64,000 bases of DNA from Anaerolineae bacterium. GTDB lineage: Bacteria > Chloroflexota > Anaerolineae > Aggregatilineales > Phototrophicaceae. Location of the stretch: contig JAJDXR010000046.1 in assembly GCA_022823165.1 (NCBI GenBank), forward strand, positions 47,128 through 111,127. Reading direction: 5' to 3'. Numbering within the stretch: position 1 is the stretch's first letter; each line of letters opens with the position of its first letter. The notes below the pieces were generated by a model that saw only the letters and a list, made by a program, of their open reading frames with translations, had not been told where the DNA came from and did not search any database. The translations under genes were made by a program, and so were the position numbers. Positions 1 through 10,523 of this stretch are shown here, in pieces.

Positions 1-141
1 GTTCGGCCCGGGATCGACGGCAACAGCCATTTCGATATCGCCTATTACACCGCTATCCTGTCGTTTCTATGGATTCACTACTACCACGACCACTTTCTGT
101 TCACCGACTTCGAGGCGCTGGACGGCGCTCACAGCAAGTAG
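1..141 (+). CDS. C-terminal fragment of an unidentified (probably membrane) protein
   Basis: The window opens inside a reading frame that runs 46 codons to a TAG at 139-141. The tail is rich in His and aromatic residues (HYYHDHFLF near the end) and follows a hydrophobic stretch, which suggests a membrane or membrane-associated protein. I do not recognise the family. It converges on the M23 peptidase gene with only 17 bp between the two stops. The 5' part lies outside the window. Confidence 0.55.
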   Translation, partial: VRPGIDGNSHFDIAYYTAILSFLWIHYYHDHFLFTDFEALDGAHSK

Positions 142-158
142 CGGTCTAGCCCGGCGCT

Positions 159-1670
159 CTAGGGGAAGACTTCCCGCACCCACTGCATTGGGTCGACATT
201 GACTCCATTTAGCCAAACTTCCCAGTGCAGATGCGGGCCGGTGCTGCGCCCGGTCGAGCCGACTGTGCCGATTACCTGCCCCGTCTCCACGACTTCGCCC
301 AGTTGCGCATAGGTCTCTCGCTGATGAGCGTACAAGGTATAGACGCCCCAGCCATGATCAATGATGGTGGTGTTTCCGCGTATGCGCAGCCGGTCAACCA
401 TGGCCACCGTGCCAGCGGCCGCGGCCAGAATCGAGGCGCCCGGCGCGCCGGCGAAGTCGACGCCGCGATGGTATCGGTTGTACTCTCCGCCATTATACGA
501 TCGCAGTGTGCCGAATATCGCGTTCATGGCCGCGGCCGCCGGCAAACTAAGCGAATCCCGCCAATGGCGATCCGTCCGAAAGCCGCTCACAAGCTGAGTG
601 ATCCGCTCGATTTCCGCTTCTTCGATAGCGGGCGCCAGCAATTCATTATTGTTTATCGTGATGGTCTGGTAGCCGTAGCCGCCGCCGACCACCTGCAAGT
701 TAGCGGTGATAGCAAGGGCTTCATTCTCGCCGCTCTGCAGTTGCAGGGTCAGCGGATGGATTGCCGTCTCAGTAAACATGGGCACGCCGACGATGATATT
801 GTGCCGCCGAGCGTCGTCCCGCTCGATGACGCGCAGCTCCTGGCCGAGAAACTGGCCGCTGATGCTGGCCGCCTCGCTGGTTCTAAGCTCAATACGGACG
901 CTGCGCCCCGTCTCCAACACTTGCGGATCAATCGTGAAAGACTCGACCGTTTCGGGCAAATCTTGCGCCAGCCGCGGCAGTTGGATGCCCGGCAAGATCA
1001 ACTGCTGACCGACGCGCAGTACGCCGGGATCCAGCAGATTGTTCTCTCGGACGATGGCCTCAACCGTTTGGCTGTAACGCAGCGCGATCTCAAATAGCGT
1101 GTCGCCGCTCCTCACTGTGTACAAAAAGGCTTCAACCGGTTCGCCGAAACGCGCCAAAGCGGATCTGCCGGCGATGCCCGGGGCGGGCGATGGCTCGCTT
1201 TCCGTGGCGGGCTCAGATTCGGTCGCCGGAAGCCTGGCCACAGTATTTTCTGGTTCATTCGCGCCGGGGACGATCACAAGTTCCTGGCCGACGTATATGG
1301 CTGCTGCGGATTCAAGGCGGTTAAGCGCAAGCAGCTCAGCCTCGGTTCGGCTGTATGCCGCCGCGATGCTGGCGAGCGTCTCGCCGGCTGAAACGGTATG
1401 CGTCAGCCGCCCGTCCCAGGCCGCGGTCGATAGCGGGATGATCAGCCGCTGGCCTACGGTTATGCTGTTGCTGTCTGTGATGCCGTTGGCTGTCGCTACC
1501 TGTTCAACGAAGAGGTCGTATTGCAGGGCAATTCTGAATAAGTTTTCCCCGCGCTGCACAACGTGTACGGTAAAGCGAGAGTCGCGCTCCTCTTGCGCAA
1601 GCGCGGCGATCGATGTGGTAAGCGCGCCCACGAGCACAATAACAAGCAATCTGACTGCAACATACTTCAA
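159..1670 (-). CDS. Secreted LysM-M23 peptidoglycan endopeptidase
   Basis: A 503-residue exported murein hydrolase. A signal peptide (about residues 1-25) precedes three LysM peptidoglycan-binding modules at roughly 33-80, 90-137 and 182-228. A linker domain follows, then a C-terminal peptidase M23 (LytM/lysostaphin-like) domain. The zinc ligands are visible as HRGVD (H401, D405) and the HLH pair (H480, H482), so the enzyme looks active. It is the last gene of a three-gene minus-strand operon; its start overlaps the stop of the DUF192 gene by 4 bp (ATGA). The likely role is cleaving peptide cross-links in the wall or acting as a septal hydrolase or activator. The substrate bond cannot be told from sequence. 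Confidence 0.93.
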   Translation of the reverse strand: MKYVAVRLLVIVLVGALTTSIAALAQEERDSRFTVHVVQRGENLFRIALQYDLFVEQVATANGITDSNSITVGQRLIIPLSTAAWDGRLTHTVSAGETLASIAAAYSRTEAELLALNRLESAAAIYVGQELVIVPGANEPENTVARLPATESEPATESEPSPAPGIAGRSALARFGEPVEAFLYTVRSGDTLFEIALRYSQTVEAIVRENNLLDPGVLRVGQQLILPGIQLPRLAQDLPETVESFTIDPQVLETGRSVRIELRTSEAASISGQFLGQELRVIERDDARRHNIIVGVPMFTETAIHPLTLQLQSGENEALAITANLQVVGGGYGYQTITINNNELLAPAIEEAEIERITQLVSGFRTDRHWRDSLSLPAAAAMNAIFGTLRSYNGGEYNRYHRGVDFAGAPGASILAAAAGTVAMVDRLRIRGNTTIIDHGWGVYTLYAHQRETYAQLGEVVETGQVIGTVGSTGRSTGPHLHWEVWLNGVNVDPMQWVREVFP

Positions 1671-2044
1671 GAGACTGCCTCGTCTATTCGTAGTCGGTCG
1701 CCAATTTCAACTCGCTCAAGAATGCTCGGCTCGGCTTCCAGATAATACATTGCCGGCGCAGCGGGCACATAGGCGAATCTCCCCGACCTGGCCAATTGCT
1801 TGTCTACGACCTTGAAATTGGAGTCCAGCCAGACTACGCCAATCGCTGAGCGGACAAAGAGCGTATGGATAGCCGTCCTGAACCGACCGGGCGACCTGCA
1901 AATGAAAAGGACGCCTTCGCTTATAGCCCTTGGTCCTCGAAAGCTCAGCCCGGTCAGCCGACAAAAGAAGCTCGCGCGCAAGCGCGCGCGAGCCAGCAAA
2001 ACTTGTCCTCTTCGCTCGTTGACAATCAGCCGCCGCGAACTCAT
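1667..2044 (-). CDS. DUF192 family protein
   Basis: A 125-residue protein matching DUF192. It has an RLxGLSFR-type segment near residue 30, a central 'IHTLFVRSAIGVVWLD' block (family pattern IHTxFMxxxIDVVFLD) and a C-terminal 'GDRL'-like end. The family function is poorly known; many members carry signal peptides, but this one shows none and may be cytoplasmic. It sits between two LysM proteins, with 4-bp overlaps at both ends, so it is almost certainly co-translated with them. An envelope role is inferred from context only. Confidence 0.88.
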   Translation of the reverse strand: MSSRRLIVNERRGQVLLARARLRASFFCRLTGLSFRGPRAISEGVLFICRSPGRFRTAIHTLFVRSAIGVVWLDSNFKVVDKQLARSGRFAYVPAAPAMYYLEAEPSILERVEIGDRLRIDEAVS

Positions 2045-3816
2045 CCGGGTATGGTCAACACCTGCCCAACGCTCAGTTGATTGTAATTGGCGATGCCATT
2101 GAGCAGCGCCAACTCCACGATGCTCACGCCGTAACGCGCCGCTATGCCGTAAAGCGTATCACCCGGCTGCACAAAATGGGTGACTGGCACAGCGGTGGGA
2201 AGCGGTGTAGGCGTCGCTTGCGGCTGGACGCTCGCTGGGGCTGGGCTAACTGGCGTCCCGGACGCGCTGGGAATCCTCAAGCGCTGACCCACGAATATCC
2301 GCCTGGGATTCGTGATCCCGTTTAGCTGCGCTATTGCCTCTATAGTCGTATTGGTGTTCACGGCGATTTGGCCCAGCGTATCGCCTGCCTCAACGACATA
2401 AATGACATAGGCGTCAACATTCGCAACCCCAACCGGCCCCGCCGTCGGTGCGAGAGTGGCGGTTGCTGTCGGCGGTATGGCGGTTGGAATAATCAAAATC
2501 TGGCCGACGTCAATCTGGTGGACGTTGAGGATGTTGTTCTGCCGCGCCAGCAAATCGACAGTCGTTCCATGCTGTTGAGCGATTCGTTCCAATGTGTCTC
2601 CCGGCAGAATCTGATGCGTTCTGGGCGTGGCGGTGGGCGCTGGCGTCGGTGTCAGCGTCGGTGTTGGCGTGGCAGTCGCGGTTGCTGTTGGGCTGGCCGT
2701 GGCGGTGGCTGCGCCCCCTTCAGCGCCTGCTGGCGTGGCCGGCAATTTGACCGGGATGATTAAGCGCTGGCCGATGTAAATCAGGTTGGCGGTATTCAAT
2801 CCATTCGCCTGATTAATGGCTCCGCGCGAGCTGCCAAATTGCAGCGCCAACTCGCTTACTGTGTCGCCTGCGGCAACAATATGCGTGACAGTCTCGGGGA
2901 AGTCGTCGCTGATCGCTGTGAGTGTCGCGTCTGGGGTGGCTTCGGCTGTTGCTTCCGCCACTGGGGTCGCCGACGCTTGCAGGGTTGCCGTAGCCGTTAC
3001 GGTTGCGGTCGGCTCAAGCGTAGCCGTCGGAATTCCAGTTGCGATCCCCGGGGCGACCTCGGTTGACGTGTTCGTCGCGGCAGGTGTTTCCTTGGCGCCG
3101 CCATCGTTCAACTCGGCATTCATTTCCGACGTGGGTGTGCCTTCTGCTACGACGGTCGTTTCGCCAGCCGCTTCGAGGACGGCGTCGTCCAGGTAGATAT
3201 AATTGTTCGCCCGCGGCGCGCCGACTGTGGACTCGACGAAGACAGTGATGGTTGAGCTGGCGGCGGTCGCGATTACGGCGTATTGGCGGTAGGCGTCATA
3301 GAAGAAAGTGGCGGCCGTAGACCAAACGATATCCGCGCTCTCGCCGTCTGTGCCGCCGTTGGGATCAATGCCCACGCGAACGACGACATCGCCCGGATCT
3401 TCGCTGTAGTCAGCGTCTTCAAAGCTGGATGACCAGACATGGGCGTAGATGCTGAATCGATAGGCGGCGCCGCTGACGGCAGATTCAACTACCTGATAAA
3501 TGCCGCCGTGATGAGTGGCGAAATTGGTGAAGTATTTCTGCGCGCTGCCCGCCTCATCCAGGCGAATGCGGTCGGTCTCCTCATCGTAATTCGGGTCATG
3601 ATTGGCGAATGAAGGGCTGGAGCTGGAACGGCCCACGTGCCAGGGCGTCCATCCCTCAGCTACATTGCGTGGGTCCGCCCCGTCCAGTTCATTGAACTCG
3701 CCCTCAAAATCGCCGTTTTCTAGCAGGTTCGCCGCATCGCTTTCCTGGCCGACGCCGACTAGAATCGACAAACCCAGCACAAGTATGAAAAAGACCGCAT
3801 AGCGTAAATTCATCAT
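2041..3816 (-). CDS. Secreted four-LysM protein with N-terminal carbohydrate-binding-like domain
   Basis: I placed the start at the ATG at 3814-3816, directly behind a GGGGGA ribosome-binding site; the frame stays open to 3858 but that extension would bury the signal peptide. The product (591 aa) has a signal peptide and an N-terminal region of about 180 residues starting with 'LLENGDFE', typical of jelly-roll carbohydrate-binding-like domains. Low-complexity Thr/Pro/Ala linkers then separate four LysM modules in the C-terminal half, each with the 'GDT' and 'VGQxLxIP' signatures. No catalytic domain is visible, so it is probably a wall-anchored glycan-binding protein. It leads the operon with DUF192 and the M23 peptidase. 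Confidence 0.88.
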   Translation of the reverse strand: MMNLRYAVFFILVLGLSILVGVGQESDAANLLENGDFEGEFNELDGADPRNVAEGWTPWHVGRSSSSPSFANHDPNYDEETDRIRLDEAGSAQKYFTNFATHHGGIYQVVESAVSGAAYRFSIYAHVWSSSFEDADYSEDPGDVVVRVGIDPNGGTDGESADIVWSTAATFFYDAYRQYAVIATAASSTITVFVESTVGAPRANNYIYLDDAVLEAAGETTVVAEGTPTSEMNAELNDGGAKETPAATNTSTEVAPGIATGIPTATLEPTATVTATATLQASATPVAEATAEATPDATLTAISDDFPETVTHIVAAGDTVSELALQFGSSRGAINQANGLNTANLIYIGQRLIIPVKLPATPAGAEGGAATATASPTATATATPTPTLTPTPAPTATPRTHQILPGDTLERIAQQHGTTVDLLARQNNILNVHQIDVGQILIIPTAIPPTATATLAPTAGPVGVANVDAYVIYVVEAGDTLGQIAVNTNTTIEAIAQLNGITNPRRIFVGQRLRIPSASGTPVSPAPASVQPQATPTPLPTAVPVTHFVQPGDTLYGIAARYGVSIVELALLNGIANYNQLSVGQVLTIPG

Positions 3817-3866
3817 CGTCCCCCGCCGAATGATCGCGTGGATTAAGTGTTCAGACATACACAGTT

Positions 3867-3895
3867 AGTCTACTCAGATTCGATAAAGCGCACAA
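3867..3895 (-). promoter_or_regulatory. Predicted sigma70-type promoter for the LysM operon
   Basis: On the minus strand TTGTGC (-35) and TAGACT (-10) are 17 bp apart, about 50 bp upstream of the chosen ATG. Pattern match only. Confidence 0.45.
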
Positions 3896-4226
3896 AGGCA
3901 TAGGCGGCTATTCCGAAATCAGCGATTGTCACTTGAGAATGTCGTGAGCTTGGACTAATCTTGGGCAGTCCGCTAGCGATTTCCCCTTGAGTTTGAATCT
4001 AGTATCGCTGTTGGCGCCAGACTGCGCTGCGGCATAACGATTGAATTGAGGGTAGCCAATAACGCGGGCTGGCTGATCAATGGCGCATCAGCATTTCTTG
4101 GAATGAAAATAGGCAAGCGCTTGCCGGACTGCGTCGCCGTCTGGGCAAGCAATCAGTCTTCTTGCCGACAATCAATTCCCGTTTTTTTTGCGACTGTAGA
4201 CATCAAACTTGCGGAGGTCCAGAAAT
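3896..4226. other. Intergenic region between divergent LysM operon and sucCD
   Basis: About 330 bp without a convincing gene. It should hold the sucC promoter and leader, but I see no good -35/-10 pair. A run of eight T lies at about 4183-4190, and a strong GGAGG ribosome-binding site at 4213-4217 serves sucC. No repeat or RNA gene recognised. Confidence 0.5.
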
Positions 4227-5387
<1,161 letters not shown>

Positions 5388-6245
5388 ATGTCCATACTTA
5401 TCGACCAAAGCGCCAAGGTCCTGGTTCAGGGCATAACCGGGCGCCAGGGCGGTTTCCACGCCAAGCTTATGCTGGAATACGGCACCGATGTCGTCGGCGG
5501 CGTGACGCCTGGCAAAGGCGGCGAATGGTTCGAAGGCAAGCCGGTCTTTGATACCATGCGCAGCGCGGTGGAGACCACCAACGCCGATGTCAGCCTTGTC
5601 ACCGTGCCGGCGCGTTTCGCCGCCGACGCCGTGATGGAAGCGGCTGATGCCGGCATCCGGCTGGTAATCTGTTTGACCGAGCATATCCCGGTGGCGGATA
5701 TGATGCGGACGCTTGAGTTCTGCCGGCGGCGGGCTACGCGGCTTATCGGCCCGAATTGCCCCGGGGTCATGACGCCGGGACAGGCGAAAGTTGGCATCAT
5801 TCCGGCGATGGTGGCGATGCCGGGCAATGTCGGCGTCGTCTCCAAAAGCGGCACCCTGACCTATGAAGTTGGCTTCGCCATGAAGAACGCCGGCATCGGC
5901 ATCTCCACGATTGTCGGCATCGGCGGCGATCCGGTCATCGGCACGACTTTTGTAGAAGTCCTCGAGATGTTTGAGAACGACCCGGAGACGGAGAAGGTGG
6001 CGCTCTTGGGCGAGATCGGCGGCAGCGCCGAGATAGTCGCCGCGGATTACATCAAGAACGCCATGACCAAGCCGGTCGCGGCTTTTATCGCCGGGCGCAG
6101 CGCGCCGCCGGGCAAACGCATGGGCCATGCCGGCGCCATCGTCGACGGGGGCGAGGGCTCCGCTGAAGAGAAGATCCAGGCATTGGAAGTGGCCGGGGCC
6201 AGAGTCGCCGCCAATCCGGAAGAGATTCCCGGCTTGCTGGCTTAA
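5388..6245 (+). CDS. sucD: Succinate--CoA ligase subunit alpha
   Basis: The CoA-binding, phosphohistidine-bearing alpha subunit, 285 aa. The N-terminal Rossmann domain has [10 protein letters not shown]; the C-terminal domain carries the active-site histidine in GHAGAIV near residue 247. It starts on the base after the sucC stop, with GGAG inside the end of sucC as ribosome-binding site, so the two subunits are translationally coupled. It ends about 40 bp from the convergent tdk gene. Confidence 0.97.
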   Translation: MSILIDQSAKVLVQGITGRQGGFHAKLMLEYGTDVVGGVTPGKGGEWFEGKPVFDTMRSAVETTNADVSLVTVPARFAADAVMEAADAGIRLVICLTEHIPVADMMRTLEFCRRRATRLIGPNCPGVMTPGQAKVGIIPAMVAMPGNVGVVSKSGTLTYEVGFAMKNAGIGISTIVGIGGDPVIGTTFVEVLEMFENDPETEKVALLGEIGGSAEIVAADYIKNAMTKPVAAFIAGRSAPPGKRMGHAGAIVDGGEGSAEEKIQALEVAGARVAANPEEIPGLLA

Positions 6246-6285
6246 AGTCCAAAAGCGGAGGCTGTGTCATTTTAGGAGCAGTGGC

Positions 6286-6867
6286 TTAGGAGAGGGCGGG
6301 CCGCACTTCGTGATGCTGGCGGCAGCGCGCTTCGTATGATTCCTGCGCGCCAACCAGAATGGTCGGGTCATCGTAGGCGGCCGGCTTGCCATCCACCAGG
6401 CGCTGCGTACGGCTGGCCTCTTCTCCGCAGACCACGCAGATCGCATGCAGCTTGATGACTTCCTCGGCGATGCTCAATAGCTGCGGCATGGGTCCAAAAG
6501 GCTCGCCGCGAAAGTCAGTATCCAGTCCGGCCAAGATCACCCGCAGCGAGCGCTCGTCAACCAGACGCCGCACGACCTCAATCAAGCCCACGTCAAAAAA
6601 TTGCGCTTCGTCTATGGCGACCACTGTCGCGCCGCCGTCCGCGAGCGCCAGGATATCTTCAGACGACGCCACCGGGATAGCCGCTACCGATTGGCCTGTG
6701 TGGCTGGTGATATTCTGTATCCCGTAGCGATCGTCGAGCTGGGGCTTGAAGACCTTGACCGTCTGCCGCGCGATGATGGCGCGCCGAACGCGGCGGATCA
6801 ACTCCTCGGTTTTGCCGCAGAACATACTGCCGCATATAACTTCAAGGCGTCCGGCGTCGTGTTTCAT
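6286..6867 (-). CDS. tdk: Thymidine kinase (type II)
   Basis: Phosphorylates thymidine in the pyrimidine salvage pathway. The 193-aa protein has the P-loop GSMFCGKT at residues 13-20, the DEAQFF Walker-B-like motif and the C-terminal zinc lasso with CxxC (CVVC) and a late Cys-x-x-His. This is the tetrameric, zinc-containing TK1-like class. It lies downstream of rpmE on the same strand and probably ends the rplU-rpmA-rpmE transcript. The ribosome-binding site is weak, so the start is less sure than the identity. Confidence 0.96.
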   Translation of the reverse strand: MKHDAGRLEVICGSMFCGKTEELIRRVRRAIIARQTVKVFKPQLDDRYGIQNITSHTGQSVAAIPVASSEDILALADGGATVVAIDEAQFFDVGLIEVVRRLVDERSLRVILAGLDTDFRGEPFGPMPQLLSIAEEVIKLHAICVVCGEEASRTQRLVDGKPAAYDDPTILVGAQESYEARCRQHHEVRPALS

Positions 6868-6995
6868 ACTGATTAGGCTTTTTCGTCGCCATGCGGGTGG
6901 CTGCGGAGGAAGTCTGTTGTGACCGGCTTGCTACTCAAATCAAAACAAGACAGCCGCAGCAAGCGCTTGGCCGCCCGAAAAATTGCAGCGTTCAC

Positions 6996-7454
6996 TTAAT
7001 TGTTGAGCTGATAGCCCATGCCGCGCAGCGACTTCTTCATATCGCTGACGACTTTGCGCCCGATACCCTGGATCGTGAGGATGCTATTTTCATCGTCTTC
7101 ATCGCCGAGGCGGTCCAGCACATCAGCGACAATGTTGATGCCATTGTCCTCCAGGATATTGGTGTAGCGCCCGCCAATGCCCAATTCGGCGATGGGCAGA
7201 TCCAGCGGCGTCCGTTCTTCTTCTTCTTTTTCGAGTGTGCTGCGGATCTCATCGCGCTGCTGCAGGCGTTTCATGAACTTGTCAACGCGGCCCTCGGTGT
7301 CAACGATACGCTGCTCGCCAGTGTAGAAGGGATGACAATTGGAGCAGATTTCAACGGTGAGCGACTGAACCGTTGAGCCTGTGCTCCAGGTCGTGCCGCA
7401 AGTCATGCAGCGAACCGGCGTCTCATGCCAGGCCGGATGGATTGCTTCTTTCAT
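6996..7454 (-). CDS. rpmE: Ribosomal protein bL31 fused to an RNA polymerase alpha-CTD-like domain
   Basis: Residues 1 to about 70 are a zinc-type bL31: IHP near the start, Cys16/Cys19 and Cys37/Cys40 as the ribbon ligands, and the HPFYTG block. bL31 normally ends at about 70 residues. Here a charged linker (EKEEEE, about 75-82) leads into an extra domain at about 84-151 that resembles the helix-hairpin-helix C-terminal domain of RNA polymerase alpha. The R-x-x-N pair (R96, N99) and the G-x-K turn (G132, K134) line up with alpha residues that contact DNA (R265, N268, G296, K298 in E. coli). GGAGG precedes the ATG. L31 identity is firm; the second domain's homology is my own reading. Confidence 0.93.
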   Translation of the reverse strand: MKEAIHPAWHETPVRCMTCGTTWSTGSTVQSLTVEICSNCHPFYTGEQRIVDTEGRVDKFMKRLQQRDEIRSTLEKEEEERTPLDLPIAELGIGGRYTNILEDNGINIVADVLDRLGDEDDENSILTIQGIGRKVVSDMKKSLRGMGYQLNN

Positions 7455-7512
7455 GCTTACCTCCGCGCATTTGCGGCTCCATAACGCAGCGCAAATGACT
7501 TTTACCGCAATG

Positions 7513-7800
7513 CTAATTTAAGGACTGGCCAGTCTTTTCGTGGCTGTTGTAAACCGACACACGCTTCTGGCCATTGCGGCCGCGCATCTTTTCAAAGGTT
7601 ACGAAACCGGGGCGGGTGGCATAGAGCGTGTAATCCTTGCCCATGCCGACGCCTTCGCCGGGATGGAATCGGCTGCCGCGCTGCCGCACGATGATGTTGC
7701 CGGCAATGACAAACTCGCCGCCAAAATTCTTCACGCCCAGGCGCTTGGAATTGCTGTCGCGTCCATTACTTGATGAACCGCCGCCTTTTTTGTGAGCCAT
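7513..7800 (-). CDS. rpmA: Ribosomal protein bL27
   Basis: A 95-aa large-subunit protein near the peptidyl transferase centre. It starts MAHKKGGG directly, without the cleavable N-terminal extension seen in Firmicutes. The conserved core ([16 protein letters not shown], [14 protein letters not shown]) is intact. It lies between rplU and rpmE, the classic rplU-rpmA order, with GGGGAGG upstream of the ATG. Confidence 0.98.
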   Translation of the reverse strand: MAHKKGGGSSSNGRDSNSKRLGVKNFGGEFVIAGNIIVRQRGSRFHPGEGVGMGKDYTLYATRPGFVTFEKMRGRNGQKRVSVYNSHEKTGQSLN

Positions 7801-7827
7801 GACAGTTTGCCTCCCCTGCGCCTTTGC

Positions 7828-8139
7828 CTAGACCGAAATGTCGTCAATGCGGAGCCGCGTATAATACTGGCGATGCCCCTGCTTGCGCCGATAATTCGTG
7901 CGTTGGCGGTATTTATAGACGATTATCTTTTTGCCGCGGAATTGCTCAACCACGGTTGCGCTGACGCGCGCGCCTTCTACCAGCGGTTGACCGATCTTCG
8001 TATCGTTTTCATCGGCGACCAGGAGCACATCAGGCAAATCAATTGATTCGCCGACAGCCTGCGGCAGCCGGTCGACGTCTATGGTGGCGCCGACTTCCGC
8101 TCGATATTGTTTGCCGCCACTGCGGATAATTGCGTACAT
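7828..8139 (-). CDS. rplU: Ribosomal protein bL21
   Basis: A 103-aa 50S protein that binds 23S rRNA. It begins MYAIIRSGGKQYR, the standard N-terminus, and ends with the YRRKQGHRQ-type basic block. First gene of the rplU-rpmA-rpmE-tdk operon; a good promoter lies about 125 bp upstream and TGGAG precedes the ATG. Confidence 0.98.
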   Translation of the reverse strand: MYAIIRSGGKQYRAEVGATIDVDRLPQAVGESIDLPDVLLVADENDTKIGQPLVEGARVSATVVEQFRGKKIIVYKYRQRTNYRRKQGHRQYYTRLRIDDISV

Positions 8140-8264
8140 CTTTTACTCCAATCTTCGCTTTGCTTCTCCGCGCCCAAGGCCCATTCTGGCTTGATACACG
8201 GGGAAAATTGGCATTACTTGGCATTACAATAAAAACCCCACTGATTTCGGCAGGGCGTCGGCTA

Positions 8265-8294
8265 TTGTAGAGTAGGACGGTATGTCCAGTCAAG
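8265..8294 (-). promoter_or_regulatory. Predicted promoter of the rplU operon
   Basis: Minus strand TTGACT and TACAAT separated by 18 bp. The predicted leader is about 120 nt, long enough for a ribosomal-protein leader, although I could not identify a known L21 leader structure. Confidence 0.6.
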
Positions 8295-8325
8295 CGGCAG
8301 TTTACCTGCTTCAGCACTGCGGACG

Positions 8326-9363
8326 CTAGTCCACAAACATGGCATCGCCAAAAGAATAGAAGCGGTAATCCATTTCTTTTGCGCATTCGTAGGCGCCCAG
8401 CATGACTTCGCGCCCAGCGAAAGCGCTGAGCATCATCAGCAGCGTCGATCTGGGCAGGTGGAAATTAGTAACCATGGCGTCGACTATGCGCCAGCGGTAG
8501 CCCGGTGTGATGAAGAGATCCGTATGATCAGCGAAGGGCGCCACGGCGCGGCGCTCCTGGTTTTCATCTGCAGCGCGTTTTGCCGCCGTCTCCAGCGCGC
8601 GCGCCGATGTCGTGCCCACCGCGATGACGCGCCCGCCCTTTCGAATGCCGGCGTTGATGACTTCCGAGTTGGCCCGGTCCAGCCGGGCGTATTCGCTGTG
8701 AATCTTGTGATCCTCGACGCGCTCGGCCGCCACCGGCTGAAAAGTATCCAGCCCGATGTGCAAGGTGCAATTTGCCAGCTCTACGCCGCGGCGCTGAATT
8801 TTGTCCAGCAGCTCCCGCGTAAAATGCAGCCCGGCTGTTGGCGCCGCCGCCGAGCCTGTGATAGCGCTGTACACGGTCTGGTAACGTTCGCTATCGGCGA
8901 GCGCCGCTGAAATATAGGGCGGCAGCGGCGCTTCACCGCTGGCTTGCAGCAGGCGGTCGATTGGCTCGCTGAATTCGATGAGCCGCCGCGATTTATCCAA
9001 TTCCCGCGTGATGGAGCAGGTGACGCCACTGCCGCTGAAGGTAAGTTCCAAGCCCTCGCGGATATTCCGGCCGCCGACCAGCGCTTCCCAGCGGCGCTCG
9101 TCGAGCTTTGTTAGAAGCAGGATTTCGACTCGACCGCCGGTTTCCGCCTTGCGCGCCTGCAGTCGGGCTGGCATCACCCGCGTATTGTTGAGGACGAGGA
9201 CATCGTCAGGCCGCAACAGAGCGGCGATGTCGGCGAAGATATGATGCGAGATGGCGCCGGTCCTGCGATCCAGATGCAGCAGGCGGGACGAATCGCGCCG
9301 CTCAACCGGCGTCTGGGCGATGAACCGCGGCGGCAGGTCGTAGTCGAAGTCAGCAACGTTCAT
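8326..9363 (-). CDS. queA: S-adenosylmethionine:tRNA ribosyltransferase-isomerase
   Basis: Makes epoxyqueuosine in tRNA by transferring the ribosyl part of SAM to 7-aminomethyl-7-deazaguanine. The 345-aa protein starts with the family N-terminus (DFDYDLPxxxIAQxPxxxRDxSRLL) and contains the [10 protein letters not shown] block and the HxGLDTFxPV motif. The start overlaps the ruvB stop by 4 bp, the common ruvB-queA arrangement. Confidence 0.97.
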   Translation of the reverse strand: MNVADFDYDLPPRFIAQTPVERRDSSRLLHLDRRTGAISHHIFADIAALLRPDDVLVLNNTRVMPARLQARKAETGGRVEILLLTKLDERRWEALVGGRNIREGLELTFSGSGVTCSITRELDKSRRLIEFSEPIDRLLQASGEAPLPPYISAALADSERYQTVYSAITGSAAAPTAGLHFTRELLDKIQRRGVELANCTLHIGLDTFQPVAAERVEDHKIHSEYARLDRANSEVINAGIRKGGRVIAVGTTSARALETAAKRAADENQERRAVAPFADHTDLFITPGYRWRIVDAMVTNFHLPRSTLLMMLSAFAGREVMLGAYECAKEMDYRFYSFGDAMFVD

Positions 9364-10406
9364 AGCAGGCGCTGCTGGCTCTCGTCTTCCGCGTCGGGAA
9401 GCGCAATGTCAAGGTGCCGGTAGGCGTGCTCGGTACAGGTTCGTCCGCGCGGGGTGCGGTCGATGAAGCCCAACTGAATGAGATAAGGCTCATAGACATC
9501 CATGATGGTGGCGCGGTCTTCGCTGATGGCGGCGGCCAGCGTATCCAAACCCACGGGACCCCCTTTGTACTTCTCGATGATGATACGCAAGAGGCGGCGA
9601 TCGACATCATCCAAGCCCAGTTGATCAACCTCCATTAACTCAAGCGCCTCCCGCGTTACGCCCAACGTAATCACGCCGTCCGCGCGCGCTTCAGCAAAAT
9701 CCCTGACCCGGCGCAGCAGGCGCAAGCCCACCCGCGGCGTCCCCCGCGCGCGTTTGGCAATCTCGGCCGCGGCTTCTTGGCTGGTTTCAACTTTCAGCAG
9801 ACCGGCCGCGCGTTCTACAATCCCTTCCATGGCCGGCTGATCGTAAAAGTCAAGCCGGAAGCGGGCGCCAAACCGGTCGCGCAAAGGGCCAGCCAGCAGC
9901 GCCAGGCGGGTGGTCGCGCCGATAACCGTAAAGCGCGGCAAATTCAAGCGCAGCGTCTTGGCGGCCGGACCCTTGCCAATCACGATATCGAGCACGAAAT
10001 CTTCCATGGCCGGGTAAAGGATCTCTTCCACCGCTTTTCCCAGCCGATGCACCTCGTCGATAAAGAGGATGTCGCCTGCTTTCAGATGCGTCAGAATCGC
10101 GGCCAGGTCGCCGGCGCGTTCAATGGCCGGCCCGGCAGTGATGCGGATATTGCCCTGTACTTCGTTGGCGATGACATAAGCCAGCGATGTCTTGCCCAGC
10201 CCGGGTGGACCATAGAAAAGGATATGATCAATCGGCTCGCCGCGGACCGCCGCCGCCTCAATGATGATGCTCAGGTTCTCGCGCACCCGCGCCTGGCCCA
10301 GCATGTCAGCCAGGCGCTGCGGCCGCAAGGCGAAATTGTCCCGCTCGACTTTGCGCTGCTGCCCGCTGACTACGCGATCCTCTGGCGACATCTGTAGCTT
10401 GTCCAT
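9360..10406 (-). CDS. ruvB: Holliday junction branch migration ATPase RuvB
   Basis: The hexameric AAA+ motor that drives Holliday-junction branch migration with RuvA. Walker A GPPGLGKT (66-73), Walker B DEVHRL, the sensor/arginine-finger region (GPLRDRFG) and a C-terminal winged helix are all present; 348 aa is normal. ruvA and ruvC are not in the window. Divergent from upp, with a good promoter between them. Confidence 0.98.
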   Translation of the reverse strand: MDKLQMSPEDRVVSGQQRKVERDNFALRPQRLADMLGQARVRENLSIIIEAAAVRGEPIDHILFYGPPGLGKTSLAYVIANEVQGNIRITAGPAIERAGDLAAILTHLKAGDILFIDEVHRLGKAVEEILYPAMEDFVLDIVIGKGPAAKTLRLNLPRFTVIGATTRLALLAGPLRDRFGARFRLDFYDQPAMEGIVERAAGLLKVETSQEAAAEIAKRARGTPRVGLRLLRRVRDFAEARADGVITLGVTREALELMEVDQLGLDDVDRRLLRIIIEKYKGGPVGLDTLAAAISEDRATIMDVYEPYLIQLGFIDRTPRGRTCTEHAYRHLDIALPDAEDESQQRLL

Positions 10407-10425
10407 GACATGTGATAGTAAGTTG

Positions 10426-10453
10426 AGTATAGACTAGCAGAATGCGGATTCAA
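10426..10453 (-). promoter_or_regulatory. Predicted promoter of ruvB-queA
   Basis: Minus strand TTGAAT and TATACT separated by 16 bp, about 20 bp upstream of the ruvB ATG. Confidence 0.6.
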
Positions 10454-10523
10454 TGCTTGCTTTACATAGCGAATGCCAAGCCTTAAACTTATTGCTGACG
10501 CGACAGCGAAAGGACGCCGCCGG

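Noticed and set aside
2650..3110. Tandem-like GC-rich repeats that could look like a CRISPR or satellite array
   Set aside because: They are the coding sequence of Thr/Pro/Ala linkers between LysM modules; unit size is irregular and the frame is open.
8140..8264. L21-type ribosomal leader RNA upstream of rplU
   Set aside because: The leader has suitable length but I could not find a convincing stem pattern, so I do not call it.
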